Origin: Erigeron canadensis | Lineage: Eukaryota; Streptophyta; Magnoliopsida; Asterales; Asteraceae | Assembly (NCBI RefSeq): GCF_010389155.1 | Contig: NC_057764.1 | Location: forward strand, 6,882,001 to 6,946,000 | Length of the DNA stretch: 64,000 nucleotides | Reading direction: 5' to 3' | Shown here: piece after piece, positions 36,299-46,915 of the stretch | Position numbering within the stretch: the stretch's first letter is position 1 | Layout: the number at the start of each line of letters is the position of its first letter | The notes under the pieces: model-generated | The model's input: the letters and a program-made list of their open reading frames with translations, nothing else | The model's database searches: none | Told to the model about the DNA's origin: nothing | Made by a program: the position numbers and the translations under genes

Positions 36299-39200
36299 AA
36301 CTAGCCAATGGTAAGTTAATAAAAACGGATAGTATATTTCAAGGTTGTACCTTAGATTTGGCAAACAAACCATTTAAGATAGATTTAATACCGGTAGAAC
36401 TTGGAAGTTTTGATGTAGTTGTTGGGATGGATTGGTTAGCAAGTAATCGTGCGGAAATTTCTTGTCATGAGAAGATTGTTCGTATTCCTCTCTCGAATGG
36501 TGAAACACTAATAATACAAGGTGAAAAGAGCGGCACGAAATTGAACATCATTTCGTGCATGAAGGCTCAAAAGTTCTTAAGAAAAGGGAATCATGCGATA
36601 TTGACACACATAAAAGAGAAGAAGCTGGATGAAAAACGACTTGAAGACGTGCCCATTGCACGCGACTACCCTGAGGTTTTCCCTGAAGACTTACCTGGAC
36701 TCCCTCCATCGAGACAAGTGGAGTTTGGCATTGACTTAGTGCCTGGAGCCAATCCAGTTGCATGAGCCCCATATAGATGAGCTCTTTCGGAGATGCAGGA
36801 GTTATCGAGTCAATTACAAGAGCTATTAGATAAAGGCTTTATACGACCAAGTTCCTCACCATGGGGAGCTCCAGTGTTATTTTTGAAAAAGAAAGATGGC
36901 TCTTTTCGCATGTGTATAGATTATAGGGAATTAAATAAGTTAACCGTGAAAAACCGATACCCTCTCTCGAGGATCGACGATCTGTTTGACCAATTGCAAG
37001 GTTCTAGTTGTTACTCTAAGATTGATCTTAGGTCTGGATATCATCAATTACGAGTCAAGGATGAGGATGTCCCAAAGACAGCATTTCGGACACGTTATGG
37101 TCATTACGAATTTTTAGTAATGCCATTTGGCTTGACCAACGCACCAGCCGTATTCATGGACCTCATGAATCGAGTGTGCAAGCCATATTTTGACAAATTT
37201 GTCATTGTGTTCATCGATGATATACTAATATACTCTCAAAGCAAAGATGAACATGAACAACACTTGAGAATGATTTTAGAGTTGTTGAAAAATGAGCAAC
37301 TATATGCTAAATTATCAAAATGTGATTTTTGGCTGCAAGAGGTGCAATTTTTGGATCACGTAGTCAACAGTCAAGGTATCCATGTAGACCCTGCTAAGAT
37401 TGAAGCTGTTAAGAATTGGGAGGCACCAAGAACTCCAACTGAGGTTCGACAATTTTTAGGCCTCGCGGGTTATTATAGACGATTTATAGAAAATTTTTCA
37501 AAAATAGCCCAACCTTTAACCTCACTAACTCAAAAAGATAGGAAATTTTTCAATTACTGAAGCAAAAGCTTTGCAGTGCACCAATTCTATCACTGCCGGA
37601 AGGAACGGAAGATTTTGTGGTATACTGTGATACCTCGCACCAAGGTTTGGGTTGCGTATTAATGCAAAGACAGAAGGTTATTGCATACGCATCCCGTCAA
37701 CTAAAAGTACATGAGAAGAATTATACAACCCATGACTTGGAGTTAGGAGCCGTAGTGTTCGCGCTAAAAATGTGGAGGCATTACCTTTATGGAACAAAGT
37801 GTACAGTGTTTACAGATCACAAGAGCCTCCAACACATTTTTGATCAAAGAGATCTAAACATGAGGCAGCGGAGATGGGTAGAGTTGCTAAATGATTATGA
37901 TTGTGAAATCCGTTATCACCCAGGGAAGGCAAATGTGGTTGCAGATGCTTTAAGTCGAAAAGAAAGAACCAAACCACTTTGAGTCCGGGCACTAAATATG
38001 ACAATTCGTACAAATCTCACTTCTCAGATTCGAGATATACAACTTATGGCATTAATGAAAGAAAATGAAAAGGGTGAAGCTTTGAGGGGAATGGACAACC
38101 AATTTGAAATCAAAGCAGATGGAAGCCGTTATTTTATGAATCGAATTTGGGTACCTAGTTTCGAGGGACTAAGAAAGTTAGTAATGGATGAGGCACATAA
38201 AACAAGATATTTAATTCACCCTGGAGTTGATAAAATGTATCATGGGTTGAAAGAATTATATTGGTGGCCTAATATGAAGGCCGACATCGCCACCTATGTT
38301 AGTAAATGTCTCACATGTTCTAAGGTAAAAGCAGAGACCCAAAAGCCGTCTGGACTATTGCAACAGCCTGAGATTCCGCAGTGGAAGTGGGAAGGTATAG
38401 CCATGGATTTCATAACGAAGTTGCCAAAGACACAAGGAGGTTACGACACTATTTGGGTGATAGTAGATCGTCTCACTAAGTGAGCACATTTCTTGCCAAT
38501 TAAAGAGACTGACAAAATGGAAAAAACTAGCCCAATTGTACTTAAGGGAAATTGTCTCAAGGCATGGGGTTCCCATTTCTATCATCTCCGACCGTGACAG
38601 TAGGTTTACCTCTAGATTTTGGCAGTCACTTCAAGAAGGTCTAGGAACTCGACTGGATATGAGCACCGCTTATCACCCCCAGTCCGATGGTCAAAGTGAA
38701 TGGACCATTCAGACTCTAGAAGACACGCTCAGAGCATGTGTGATCGACAATGGCAATGGTTGGGATAAGCACTTACCTTTAGCAGAGTTTTCATACAACA
38801 ATAGTTACCATACTAGCATTAAGACTGCTCCGTTTGAGGCACTTTATGGGAGAAAGTGTCGATCGCCTGTCTGTTGGACTGAAATCGGAGATAGTCAAAT
38901 AACCGGGCCCGAAATTATACATGAAACCACTGAGAAGATTGTTCAAATCCAAGAAAGGTTGAAAGCAGCAAGAGACCGCCAGAAAAGCTATGCTGATGTT
39001 AGGAGAAAACCATTGGAATTCCATGTTGGTGACAAAGTCATGTTAAAAGTGTCACCATGGAAAGGTGTGATAAGGTTTAGTAAACGGGGAAAGCTAAATC
39101 CCAGATACATCGGACCGTTTGAAATTATCGTAAGAATTGGCCCCGTAGCATACAAGTTGAAGTTGCCACAAGAACTTAGTGGTGTTCACAACACTTTTCA

Positions 39201-39465
39201 TATATCTAATTTGAAGAAATGTTTAGCTGATGACAACCTGGTTATTCCTCTAGAGGAACTCCAATTGGATAACAAATTGCATTTTATTGAAGAGCCGGTG
39301 GAGATAATGGACCGAGAAACCAAGAGGTTGAAACAAAGTCGCATCCCAATAGTTAAAGTTCGGTGGAACTCTAGGCGAGGCCCAGAGTTTACATGGGAAC
39401 GTGAGGATCAGATGAAACAGAAATATCCTCATCTTTTTCCAACTTCTCCAGAGTCCACAACATAA
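36299..39465 (+). pseudogene. pol: Tekay-like pol (protease end, RT, RNase H, integrase), multiply broken
   Basis: Domains in order: protease remainder (VVVGMDWLASNRAEI), reverse transcriptase ([32 protein letters not shown], catalytic FIDDILIYS at about 37210-37236), RNase H ([30 protein letters not shown]), integrase zinc region ([18 protein letters not shown]), DDE core ([21 protein letters not shown]) and chromodomain-like end ([20 protein letters not shown]). Breaks: the 36296 stop, stops at 36763-36765 and 36778-36780, a small deletion with frame change near 37556, stops at 37980-37982 and 38481-38483, and a frameshift near 38525. The integrase end is open from 38536 to 39465. No functional polyprotein is possible. 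Confidence 0.92.
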
Positions 39466-39500
39466 CTTTCGGGACGAAAGTTCCTTTAACGAGTAGATAC

Positions 39501-40914
39501 TGTAACAACCCTCAAATTTCAGGTCAACATTTTATATAAAAATCATTTAGTAAATTATATTGAGTTGTGATTCGCAAATTTCTCATGTTTATATATATAA
39601 ATATATATGTTTATATGCCTTTCTATTAAAAATGCAAAGTCCATTTCCCTTGTTATCCAAATCGACCATATGGTCTTAACCATAGTAAAATACTCACGAA
39701 ATGGCATAAAATAAGTCAAGGGAATTTACTTTAATATGATATCCAAATGAAGAAACTAGTCAAGAAACTTTTATAACTATATACAAGGTTCTATCTAGTT
39801 TGATACAAACACTTACTTTCATCTTTCTACCTCACTATATTTGTAAACTAGTGGTACATGAAACAACAAAAACTCTTCAATTTCTTGGTTAAGAAACGAG
39901 ATGGAGAAAAAAAAGAATATACACTTTTGACTAGTTTACAACCAAGCTCCTCCATCCTTGGAGATATAGATTCTTCCATTTTTGTATAAGTATCTAACCC
40001 TCATTAGGGAACAAGAGTGTTGAGACAAATGACATTTATGAGCTATAGACAAAAGACATGACACCAATATTTCTCTTCATCTTCCTAACCGTACATGTGG
40101 AGGGGAACAAATAAGATAGGCAAACTTCATGAAGGTTTTTCCAATTATAGGTAACTAAGATCTTTCTTTACTTGTGATAGTTATAGTCCATCAGCATAGT
40201 CTAGATAGAGGTAGTATGACACAATCTAGGAACTAGGGAATTAGTGATAGGAGACAAGCAAAAGATGACAAAACTCTCCTTACACCCCTGGTCAATCAGC
40301 TCCTTTCCCCCATCAACACACTATATTTCATCTATAAATAGTCTTATTCATTTAGCCACATCTTCTTGTACTGATATATTATCTATCTATTTGAACACAT
40401 TTAAATAAGTCATAATTTTATCTTCTTACTAGTTTGAGATCAGAATAACCACATCCCCAAAACACTATTAAATCATCATCACTATGGCCATAATAATTAG
40501 CTAATCTAAGGGTGTTGCTCTTTGTCGCGTAGCTTCGGTATTGGGAGCTCAGTGCTATAGTATATATATATATTATGGAAACCTTGTGATCCATAAACTA
40601 TGTTGATATGATAAACCTATGACTCACCAACTTTATGTTGACGTTTTAGCATGTATTTCTCAGGTAACTAGTATGTTGGATTATCATGGAGCAAAGTAAG
40701 AAACTCGTATGGATCGTTCAAGAGTCTGGCACTAGTTAATAAAAATAAGCTCCTATGTAATTTGAAATTACTATTATTGTAGAAGTTACGTTTTAAAGAC
40801 ATTATTATGTTTAATAAATAAAAACGACACGTTTAGTGGTCGTTCTATTGTACAATTTGTGTTATGATTCCGCATTAGTCATAACTCACCAAAATGATTT
40901 GGCGGGGTGTGAGA
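39501..40914 (+). repeat. 3' LTR, shortened by an internal deletion (1,414 bp)
   Basis: It starts TGTAACAACCCTC and ends GTGTGAGA just before the AAATG target duplication, so the usual terminal CA is GA here. The TATA box is at 40333-40340. At 40531-40534 an AGCT joins sequence equivalent to 30069 in the 5' LTR with sequence equivalent to 31268. The region just before it lacks a good polypurine tract (GAGTAGATAC). Confidence 0.93.
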
Positions 40915-40919
40915 AAATG

Positions 40920-41279
40920 GCTTAGTAATGGGTCAAGATTGGGTGGTTTACATATCAAATGGGTTGATTTTGGGTGAGGTGAGTCAAATGGGTCGGTACC
41001 AGTATCATATTAATTTAAATATTTTTGATTTGACGGGTTGACTTTTTAACCCAAAAATTCAACCTGACCCCAGCCCAAAAAAATCAAGTTAGCGGGTTAC
41101 TGGGTCGAGATTTCACAACCTTAACCCAGTTTTTTGATTCGGTTTCAAGTCGAATTTCTGGTAAGATCAAGTATTGACAATCTTAATATATAACAACCCG
41201 ACTCTATATATGTTATATCAAAAGATGTACAAAAATAAGTTTACCGGGTAACCCGGTCACCGACTGGGTATTAATCTAG
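40920..41279 (+). mobile_element. Helitron 3' part, copy 1
   Basis: It ends in CTAG followed by T. The 8-bp-stem hairpin ACCCGGTC-ACC-GACTGGGT (41251-41269, one mismatch) lies 6 bp before the CTAG. The last 150 bp closely match the end of copy 2 at 43286. The left part lies at 28855-29034 across the Tekay-like insertion. Confidence 0.78.
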
Positions 41280-41730
41280 TATATATATTGTTGGTAGAGA
41301 TAAGAGAAAAAAATAATTGAACTTTATATCTAAACCATTGAAATTGATTGAACAAAACAATCCTAGCCTTTTAAATTAAAAATCAAACTTACTAAAATTA
41401 ACCTAGTTCCAAGTTGTCTGATGTTTAAATATATTGACGTTAAAAACAACTTCTGTACATGTTTTAAACTAACATGCGAGGAGCTTACATATTCAAGCTT
41501 TAATTATCATTTAAAAAAAGTTACCAAGACAGTGTACTGTTTAAAAATTGGGGTTGTTGTTTCTCAAGTTCATATACTTAATTAACTTTCTAATAAAATA
41601 CCGTCTCATATTAGCCTTTCTTTAAATAAATGATCAACTTAATTAATGTCATTATCATTTTACACCAAACATTAACAAAACTATAAATTCTTTATGTACA
41701 ATAAATATATTAAATTTTGTTTTACTTAAA
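41280..41730. other. Non-coding AT-rich spacer between two Helitrons
   Basis: About 450 bp without genes or clear repeats. Confidence 0.4.
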
Positions 41731-41909
41731 CTAGCACGACACCCGCACTGTGCGGCGGTGTGATGGTGGGGGACGATGTAAATGGTTAATAAAAATATTT
41801 TAAAAGATAAGTGACTGAATCATTAAGAGTATATTAGACATTTTTCCCCATGTAACTTTCAACATGAGGCTATTTTTTTTATAATATAGTATAAATATAG
41901 AAGTATAGA
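41731..41909 (-). mobile_element. Complete 179-bp Helitron
   Basis: On the minus strand it starts TCTATACTTCTATATTTATA after an A and ends CTAG before a T. A hairpin with stem CCGCAC/GTGCGG lies 8 bp from the end (41755-41743). All terminal features fit, which makes this one of the shortest credible Helitrons. It has no coding content. Confidence 0.75.
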
Positions 41910-42314
41910 TAGGTTGGTTTTGAGTCAATTTAATTTAATTTTAATGCTTCTAAGTCGGTTAATTTTATTCAAATATGTCAAATGAGTTGTTCTGGGTGAA
42001 GAGAGTTGACGTTGACTAATTAAATAGATCAGATTGACAGTCACAAGAAAAAATCATTATCCGAGTTTACATTTTAAACTTTTCTATACAAATTAAGAAA
42101 ATTAAATTTCTTCATATCATGTCAAGTTTATATCAAAACTATCAATGTTAGTTTTGTTTGCACTAAATAGGTTATTGTGACCGACTTTATCGTTATTTTT
42201 GGACTTTGATAGATATTTATGGGTGAAATATTTAAAAATGAAAATTATCATGTAAATTTAAATTGTATAAATAACATGAATATAAAAACCCAAGAAAGGA
42301 AAGAGAAAAAGAAA

Positions 42315-42335
42315 GGGGGGGGGGGGGGGGGGGGG
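42315..42335 (+). repeat. 21-bp G homopolymer
   Basis: An uninterrupted run of 21 G is preceded by an A/G-rich purine tract (from about 42287). It could form a G-quadruplex; length may be affected by sequencing or assembly. Confidence 0.9.
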
Positions 42336-42389
42336 TTGGCTGGTAATATAGTAAAATGCTTATACTAGTGATTAAGATCAAATATGATA

Positions 42390-43286
42390 GGGATGTCAAT
42401 CATGTTATGTTGACACGGGGTTGTTGGGTTGAAACTCTTTAATTGTAATTAACACAACTCACTAAAAGTTTAATGCATTATAGATGTTGAAGTTATTATT
42501 CCTAGGCTTATCTAGGTAATATTTGTGAAAACGGGTGGCGACAATCAACTTCATCAATCATTGACTTTAAAATTTCCATTGCACGGGTAGATAACTTTAT
42601 ATAGAACAATAACTAAAATTCCTAAAAGTATAATTATAATATAATTAAAACGGGTTTAGACTTACAGGTTCGGGTTGATGGGTTAAAAATACCCAATCCG
42701 AACCCGACTTGATATCAAAATCGACGTGGAAATCTCAAACAAAACCTGCCAGCCCGTCTACCCGAACCCAACCACAAATCCCCAAAAAATCGAGTTAGCA
42801 AGTTAAATTGGTTGGTGGGTCGATTCAGATCACATGGGTTGATAGGTTAGCGCGTTCAATGGGTTGGTGGGTTATATGGGTTGATGAGTTGATTTTAAAT
42901 CAAATGGGTTATGAGTTTTCAGATCAAATGAGTTGGGCCAACCTAATAAAAAACATTAATTTAAAAACTTTTGGGTTCATGGGTTGAGTTATTAACCCAA
43001 AAGGTCAACCCGACCCCGACAAAAAAAAAAAAAAGTTGGCGGGTTACCGGGTTGAGATTTCACAACCCTAAGTTAGTTTCCCAGGTCGGATTGAAGTCGA
43101 ATTTCGGGTAAGGTTGAGTATTGACAATCTTAATATATATCAAACCGACTTATGTTACATTGAAAAGTGTACAAGATTTAAAACTTTATTTTCACATTAT
43201 GCTCGATTTCATAATAAACTTGATTTTTGAGTAAAAGGTTTTTAAGTTTACTTGGTAACCCGGTCACCGACCGGGTATTAATCTAG
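42390..43286 (+). mobile_element. Helitron, copy 2 of the GGGTTGAT-rich family
   Basis: The 3' end is CTAG before T, with a perfect hairpin ACCCGGTC-ACC-GACCGGGT (43258-43276) 6 bp upstream. The interior is rich in GGGTTGATGGGTTA-type units and AACCCGACC phrases. It matches copy 1 over the last several hundred bases. The left boundary given is only where the repeated phrases begin. Confidence 0.72.
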
Positions 43287-44119
43287 TTATATATTTATCT
43301 ATGTTACTTTATAAAGCATTTGATCCCCTCCCATTTTTTCAAAAAAGAAATAATTTGAATGTCTTCACATAATATACATATGATACCCTTAATAAAATTA
43401 TTTACAACAACGTTCTCCCATTCACTTAAAATAACTGAACTACATCTTTTTATATCTACATTAATAACCACATCGTTACAGACACCGCCACCACCGCCGC
43501 CATCGCCACCACACCACCGCATCATGCAGGCATGTAGCTTATATTCATAATAGTCTTAATAAAATTATTTATTACAAATATCCTTCAAGCCTTTGATCAT
43601 TATTATAAATACATTAGCCCCTTTATATCAATTGCTTTTAATAATGTCCCCGCTACCACTACCACCTGTCTCTGCCACCAACGTCTTCACCATCAACAAA
43701 TATTTTTAATGACTTAATAGATTAAATACTTTTTAATTTAGTCCTTTTAAGTCCTTAACAAACATGACCTAAGATGTATACGAGACAAATTTATGTCCCT
43801 ACTGGCTAGGCGATCACGAAGTTTGCTCATAAGATTCAAAATGAGTTAAATTCTTTTGCTCTTTCTAGTATAATGAGTCGACTTAAAGCTAAACTCTTTT
43901 ACATAGTGATAGCGTATCCTTAGGAAGGTTTCCTTTGATGTACAAATAATCTACATTAAATAGTGTCAGAAACATGCGCGAAAAAATTTTACACATTAAT
44001 AGTGTGTAGAGTATTATACACGCTTGTAAACATAAAGATCATTTATTTGCAAGGTGATTTTTATGCACTTGCCTTGTGTATAGAAATCACCCGTGAATAA
44101 ATCATCATCACACTTATAA
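43287..44119. other. Spacer with a short CCACCGCCGCC run
   Basis: No gene is seen. A CCACCGCC-type run at 43480-43525 resembles the interior of the Helitron-like insertion at 52813, so this may be another remnant of that family. The short frames across it are low-complexity. Confidence 0.4.
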
Positions 44120-44686
44120 GGGTGGGGGGAGAGCTTCCCCACTCCTCCCCTCCCCGATTTTTCTTCTCCTCCCCTCCCCCCCCCCCCTTGCTAGGAACAC
44201 CTCGCCACCCCTCCTCTCCCCTCCCCATCTTTTTCTATTTAATTTAATTTCTATTTATTTTTATTTTAAATATTAACTAAAACTATTTTTAAATAATAAT
44301 AATAGTAGTAATAATAATATAATGTATAAAAAACAAAAATAAAAACAAAAAGGACTTTTGAATCAATATTACAAATAGTTTAAACTTTAGGATATAAATT
44401 GTAAAATTGAATTTAATTAATTAATATTAATAGTGTACTGATGGACATGTGGGGCGTCTGTCTTGTTTCTCCTGCAACATCTACATACAAAAATGTGTAT
44501 ATATGTATGAAAATGGCAGCTTGTTTAAAAAAAAAAAAAAAAAAAAAACAGAACCAACGGTCACTTGTAACGTTCACAACATCGGCAGCAAAACCGGCAC
44601 CACCCTCCCCATTTCCATCCCCACCCCACCGATACCGGAGGGTCGGCACGGTGTGCCAACCGGTACCAGACCCACTCCGTCCACCC
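44120..44686. mobile_element. Tourist-like MITE (PIF/Harbinger), TAA target duplication
   Basis: Ends GGGTGGGGGGAGAGC and CCCACTCCGTCCACCC form imperfect inverted repeats, flanked on both sides by TAA (44117-44119, 44687-44689), the PIF/Harbinger target. The 567-bp element is non-coding, with CT-rich ends and a long A run at about 44528-44548. Its ends resemble those of the Harbinger element at 24979-26924. Confidence 0.75.
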
Positions 44687-44689
44687 TAA

Positions 44690-46500
44690 GTATATGATGG
44701 GGTACACGCTTATTAGTCTGAACAGTTTTATTCACACTTTTAAAAATATGAAAGTTTTATTGATATAGACTGTTTTTACCAATTTGTTTATATGTTTTTT
44801 TGAAATTTGAATCTTAGATTTTTTTCATGAAACATTTATCAACTATATTAAACCCACAAACATATAGATGAACACATTACTATTCATATTAAATTGGAGT
44901 TCAAGATTGAAACAAATTAAAAAAGTCATTTATCAAAAGTAGTATCAGGACACTTTAAAACTATTCTTTTATCTGTTCAAGATGTTTTATTTTAATTTAC
45001 TATTATAATGTTGGACGTAAATATTTTTTTATATTATATAACTAACTAATCAACCCAGGTTTAACCCGAACATATTTATAAAAAGTTTAAAAAAATTCAT
45101 CATCACGATTATAGTTGTGATAAAATTATTAGAGTTTTTTTTTAAACGAAAAACATTTGTCATACAAAAATTACATCATTTAATAATAAAAATAAAATAA
45201 ATTTTAAGAAGGAAACTATTTATGAAATCATAAGTAAATTAAACAAAAAAAATAAACTTTAAGAAAAAATGTGAGGGTGACACGTAAGCTATTTTTGTAA
45301 AATGTTTATGTCATAGAATCTTCTTTTATTACATATAGAAATAGTTGATAAAACTATATATAAAAAATATATATTTAAAATCTAGTCTTTTATAGCATGA
45401 TGTTTTACACAAACAAAAATGTTTACGTTAAAAAAGAAATATGCAAAAAATGAAATTAAGACATCTCTATATAACTAAGAGAGTATAGTTTTTTCCTATG
45501 TGTTACTTATCTTTTTGTGTCAACTAAGCTTTTCGCTTATGTGACATTTTCTTTCACACTTTAAAATATCAAATAAAAAAGTTAAATACAAGATTAGAAC
45601 TCATGACTTCTAATTTTTAATATTATGCACAAAACACTTCTTTTTTTTTATAATGCACAAATCACTTGATCTAACTTAATATTTGTTTATTTTTATAAAC
45701 TACGATAGATATTCAGTGATATTAAAACTAATTAAAAGACATCTATAATATAATTGTCAATCTTTGTAATTGATCTCTTTGTATATAATTATCTTTAACT
45801 TGGAATATTATTTACTTTAATATAATATAAATTTAAATTATATTGATAATTACCTCTAATATTTTACTAACAGATAATATTGTAAGATATATATTTTTTG
45901 GTATTTTATCATACCTTGGTAAAATAACAATGTTAAATTTAATACTTTAATACACATGTTTTTTATATTCATTTTATATTTCCTCTCTCACTTTTATATC
46001 TACTTTTTTTTTTTTTTATCTACTTAGTTATGTTTTCTTTCAAATTTTACATACATAATAAAAATATGATTAAAAAACCTTTTGGTTTTATCGTAAAATA
46101 TATGGGTAATTGATACAATAAAGTTTTATAAAGTGTTAAATCCTAATATCTTTTATTAGATTTATTTGGTCGTACATAAGATTTTATTTATCATTTGATA
46201 AAATAACGCTCATAATAAGTAATTAGTAGTTAATTTTATTTATGGTGTCTCTGTCCATCGGAGAGGTCTAATCAAGTTAAAAATGAAACGAGAAGAGTAA
46301 TAAAACCAAAAACAAAAAGATTTAAACTAACAATAGAATGAGAATAATAATAAAAAAAAAAGAAAAAAAATTTTTAATTAACAATAGAACGAGATATATT
46401 TAGAATAATGATAATGAAATCATTTCTGTATCTAAGAAATATATTTAGCATAATATATAACGCAATATATTTAGAATAAACATTGAAAATTTGAAATATA
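44690..46500. other. AT-rich gene-free spacer
   Basis: 1.8 kb of very AT-rich DNA. A possible Helitron 5' start (A then TCTCTATATAACTAAG) lies at 45464, but no matching hairpin end was found. Nothing else is recognised. Confidence 0.4.
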
Positions 46501-46610
46501 AAATCATGAAATGTGGATATAATTTAGCTGTTCAACTGAATCGGTTTGGAATACGCATGTGGCTTATTAAACATATTATTTTAATGGGTATATTTACAAC
46601 ACGTAAATAT

Positions 46611-46687
46611 TGACTACGTCACTGCTTGCTCAACTACTATACACATCACATCAAGCTGGTACAAATTTGATTACGTCACTGCTTGCT
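46611..46687 (+). promoter_or_regulatory. Duplicated TACGTCA (bZIP-type) element upstream of LHT-B
   Basis: TGACTACGTCACTGCTTGCT (46611-46630) and TGATTACGTCACTGCTTGCT (46668-46687) are near-identical direct repeats about 57 bp apart. Each carries TACGTCA, a core bound by plant bZIP factors. LHT-C has a single equivalent at 57234-57240. Binding is inferred only from the motif. Confidence 0.5.
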
Positions 46688-46813
46688 TGAGAACACATCG
46701 CCTCATATTGACCAAACACTACAAATCACTTTTTAGCTTTTACACACATGTAGCAACTTCCAATTTCTCCTTTTCATTTTACTTTATGTCATCATCAACC
46801 TTGTTGGGTGAGG

Positions 46814-46821
46814 TATAAAAG
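46814..46821 (+). promoter_or_regulatory. TATA box of LHT-B
   Basis: TATAAAAG lies 95 bp before the start codon in a context (GTTGGGTGAGGTATAAAAG) conserved with LHT-C. Confidence 0.75.
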
Positions 46822-46915
46822 ATCTTCCCTGCTTTCATTTTTTTTTATTAAAACATCCATCGATCAAAATCTATCTCCCTCTTAATATAAACAAGTCTAT
46901 ACATTTCAAAGAGTT

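Larger units (their letters stand above)
29035..40914 (+). mobile_element. Ty3/gypsy Tekay-like LTR retrotransposon with an extra upstream ORF
   Basis: The 11.9-kb element is bounded by a perfect 5-bp target duplication AAATG (29030-29034 and 40915-40919). It holds two LTRs, a primer binding site, an extra ORF, gag and pol in gypsy order with integrase last and a chromodomain-like tail. The LTRs are closely similar (about fifteen differences noticed by eye in the first kilobase), so insertion is fairly recent. Even so, gag-pol has at least six breaks and the 3' LTR has lost about 1.2 kb. Confidence 0.95.

Noticed and set aside
44441..44697. Two 82-codon frames with a Lys run
   Set aside because: They read through a 21-bp A run and the CT-rich end of a MITE.
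45464..46500. Helitron starting at 45464 with a TCTCTATATAAC end
   Set aside because: No hairpin plus CTRR end was found downstream, so only a chance AT-rich match can be claimed.
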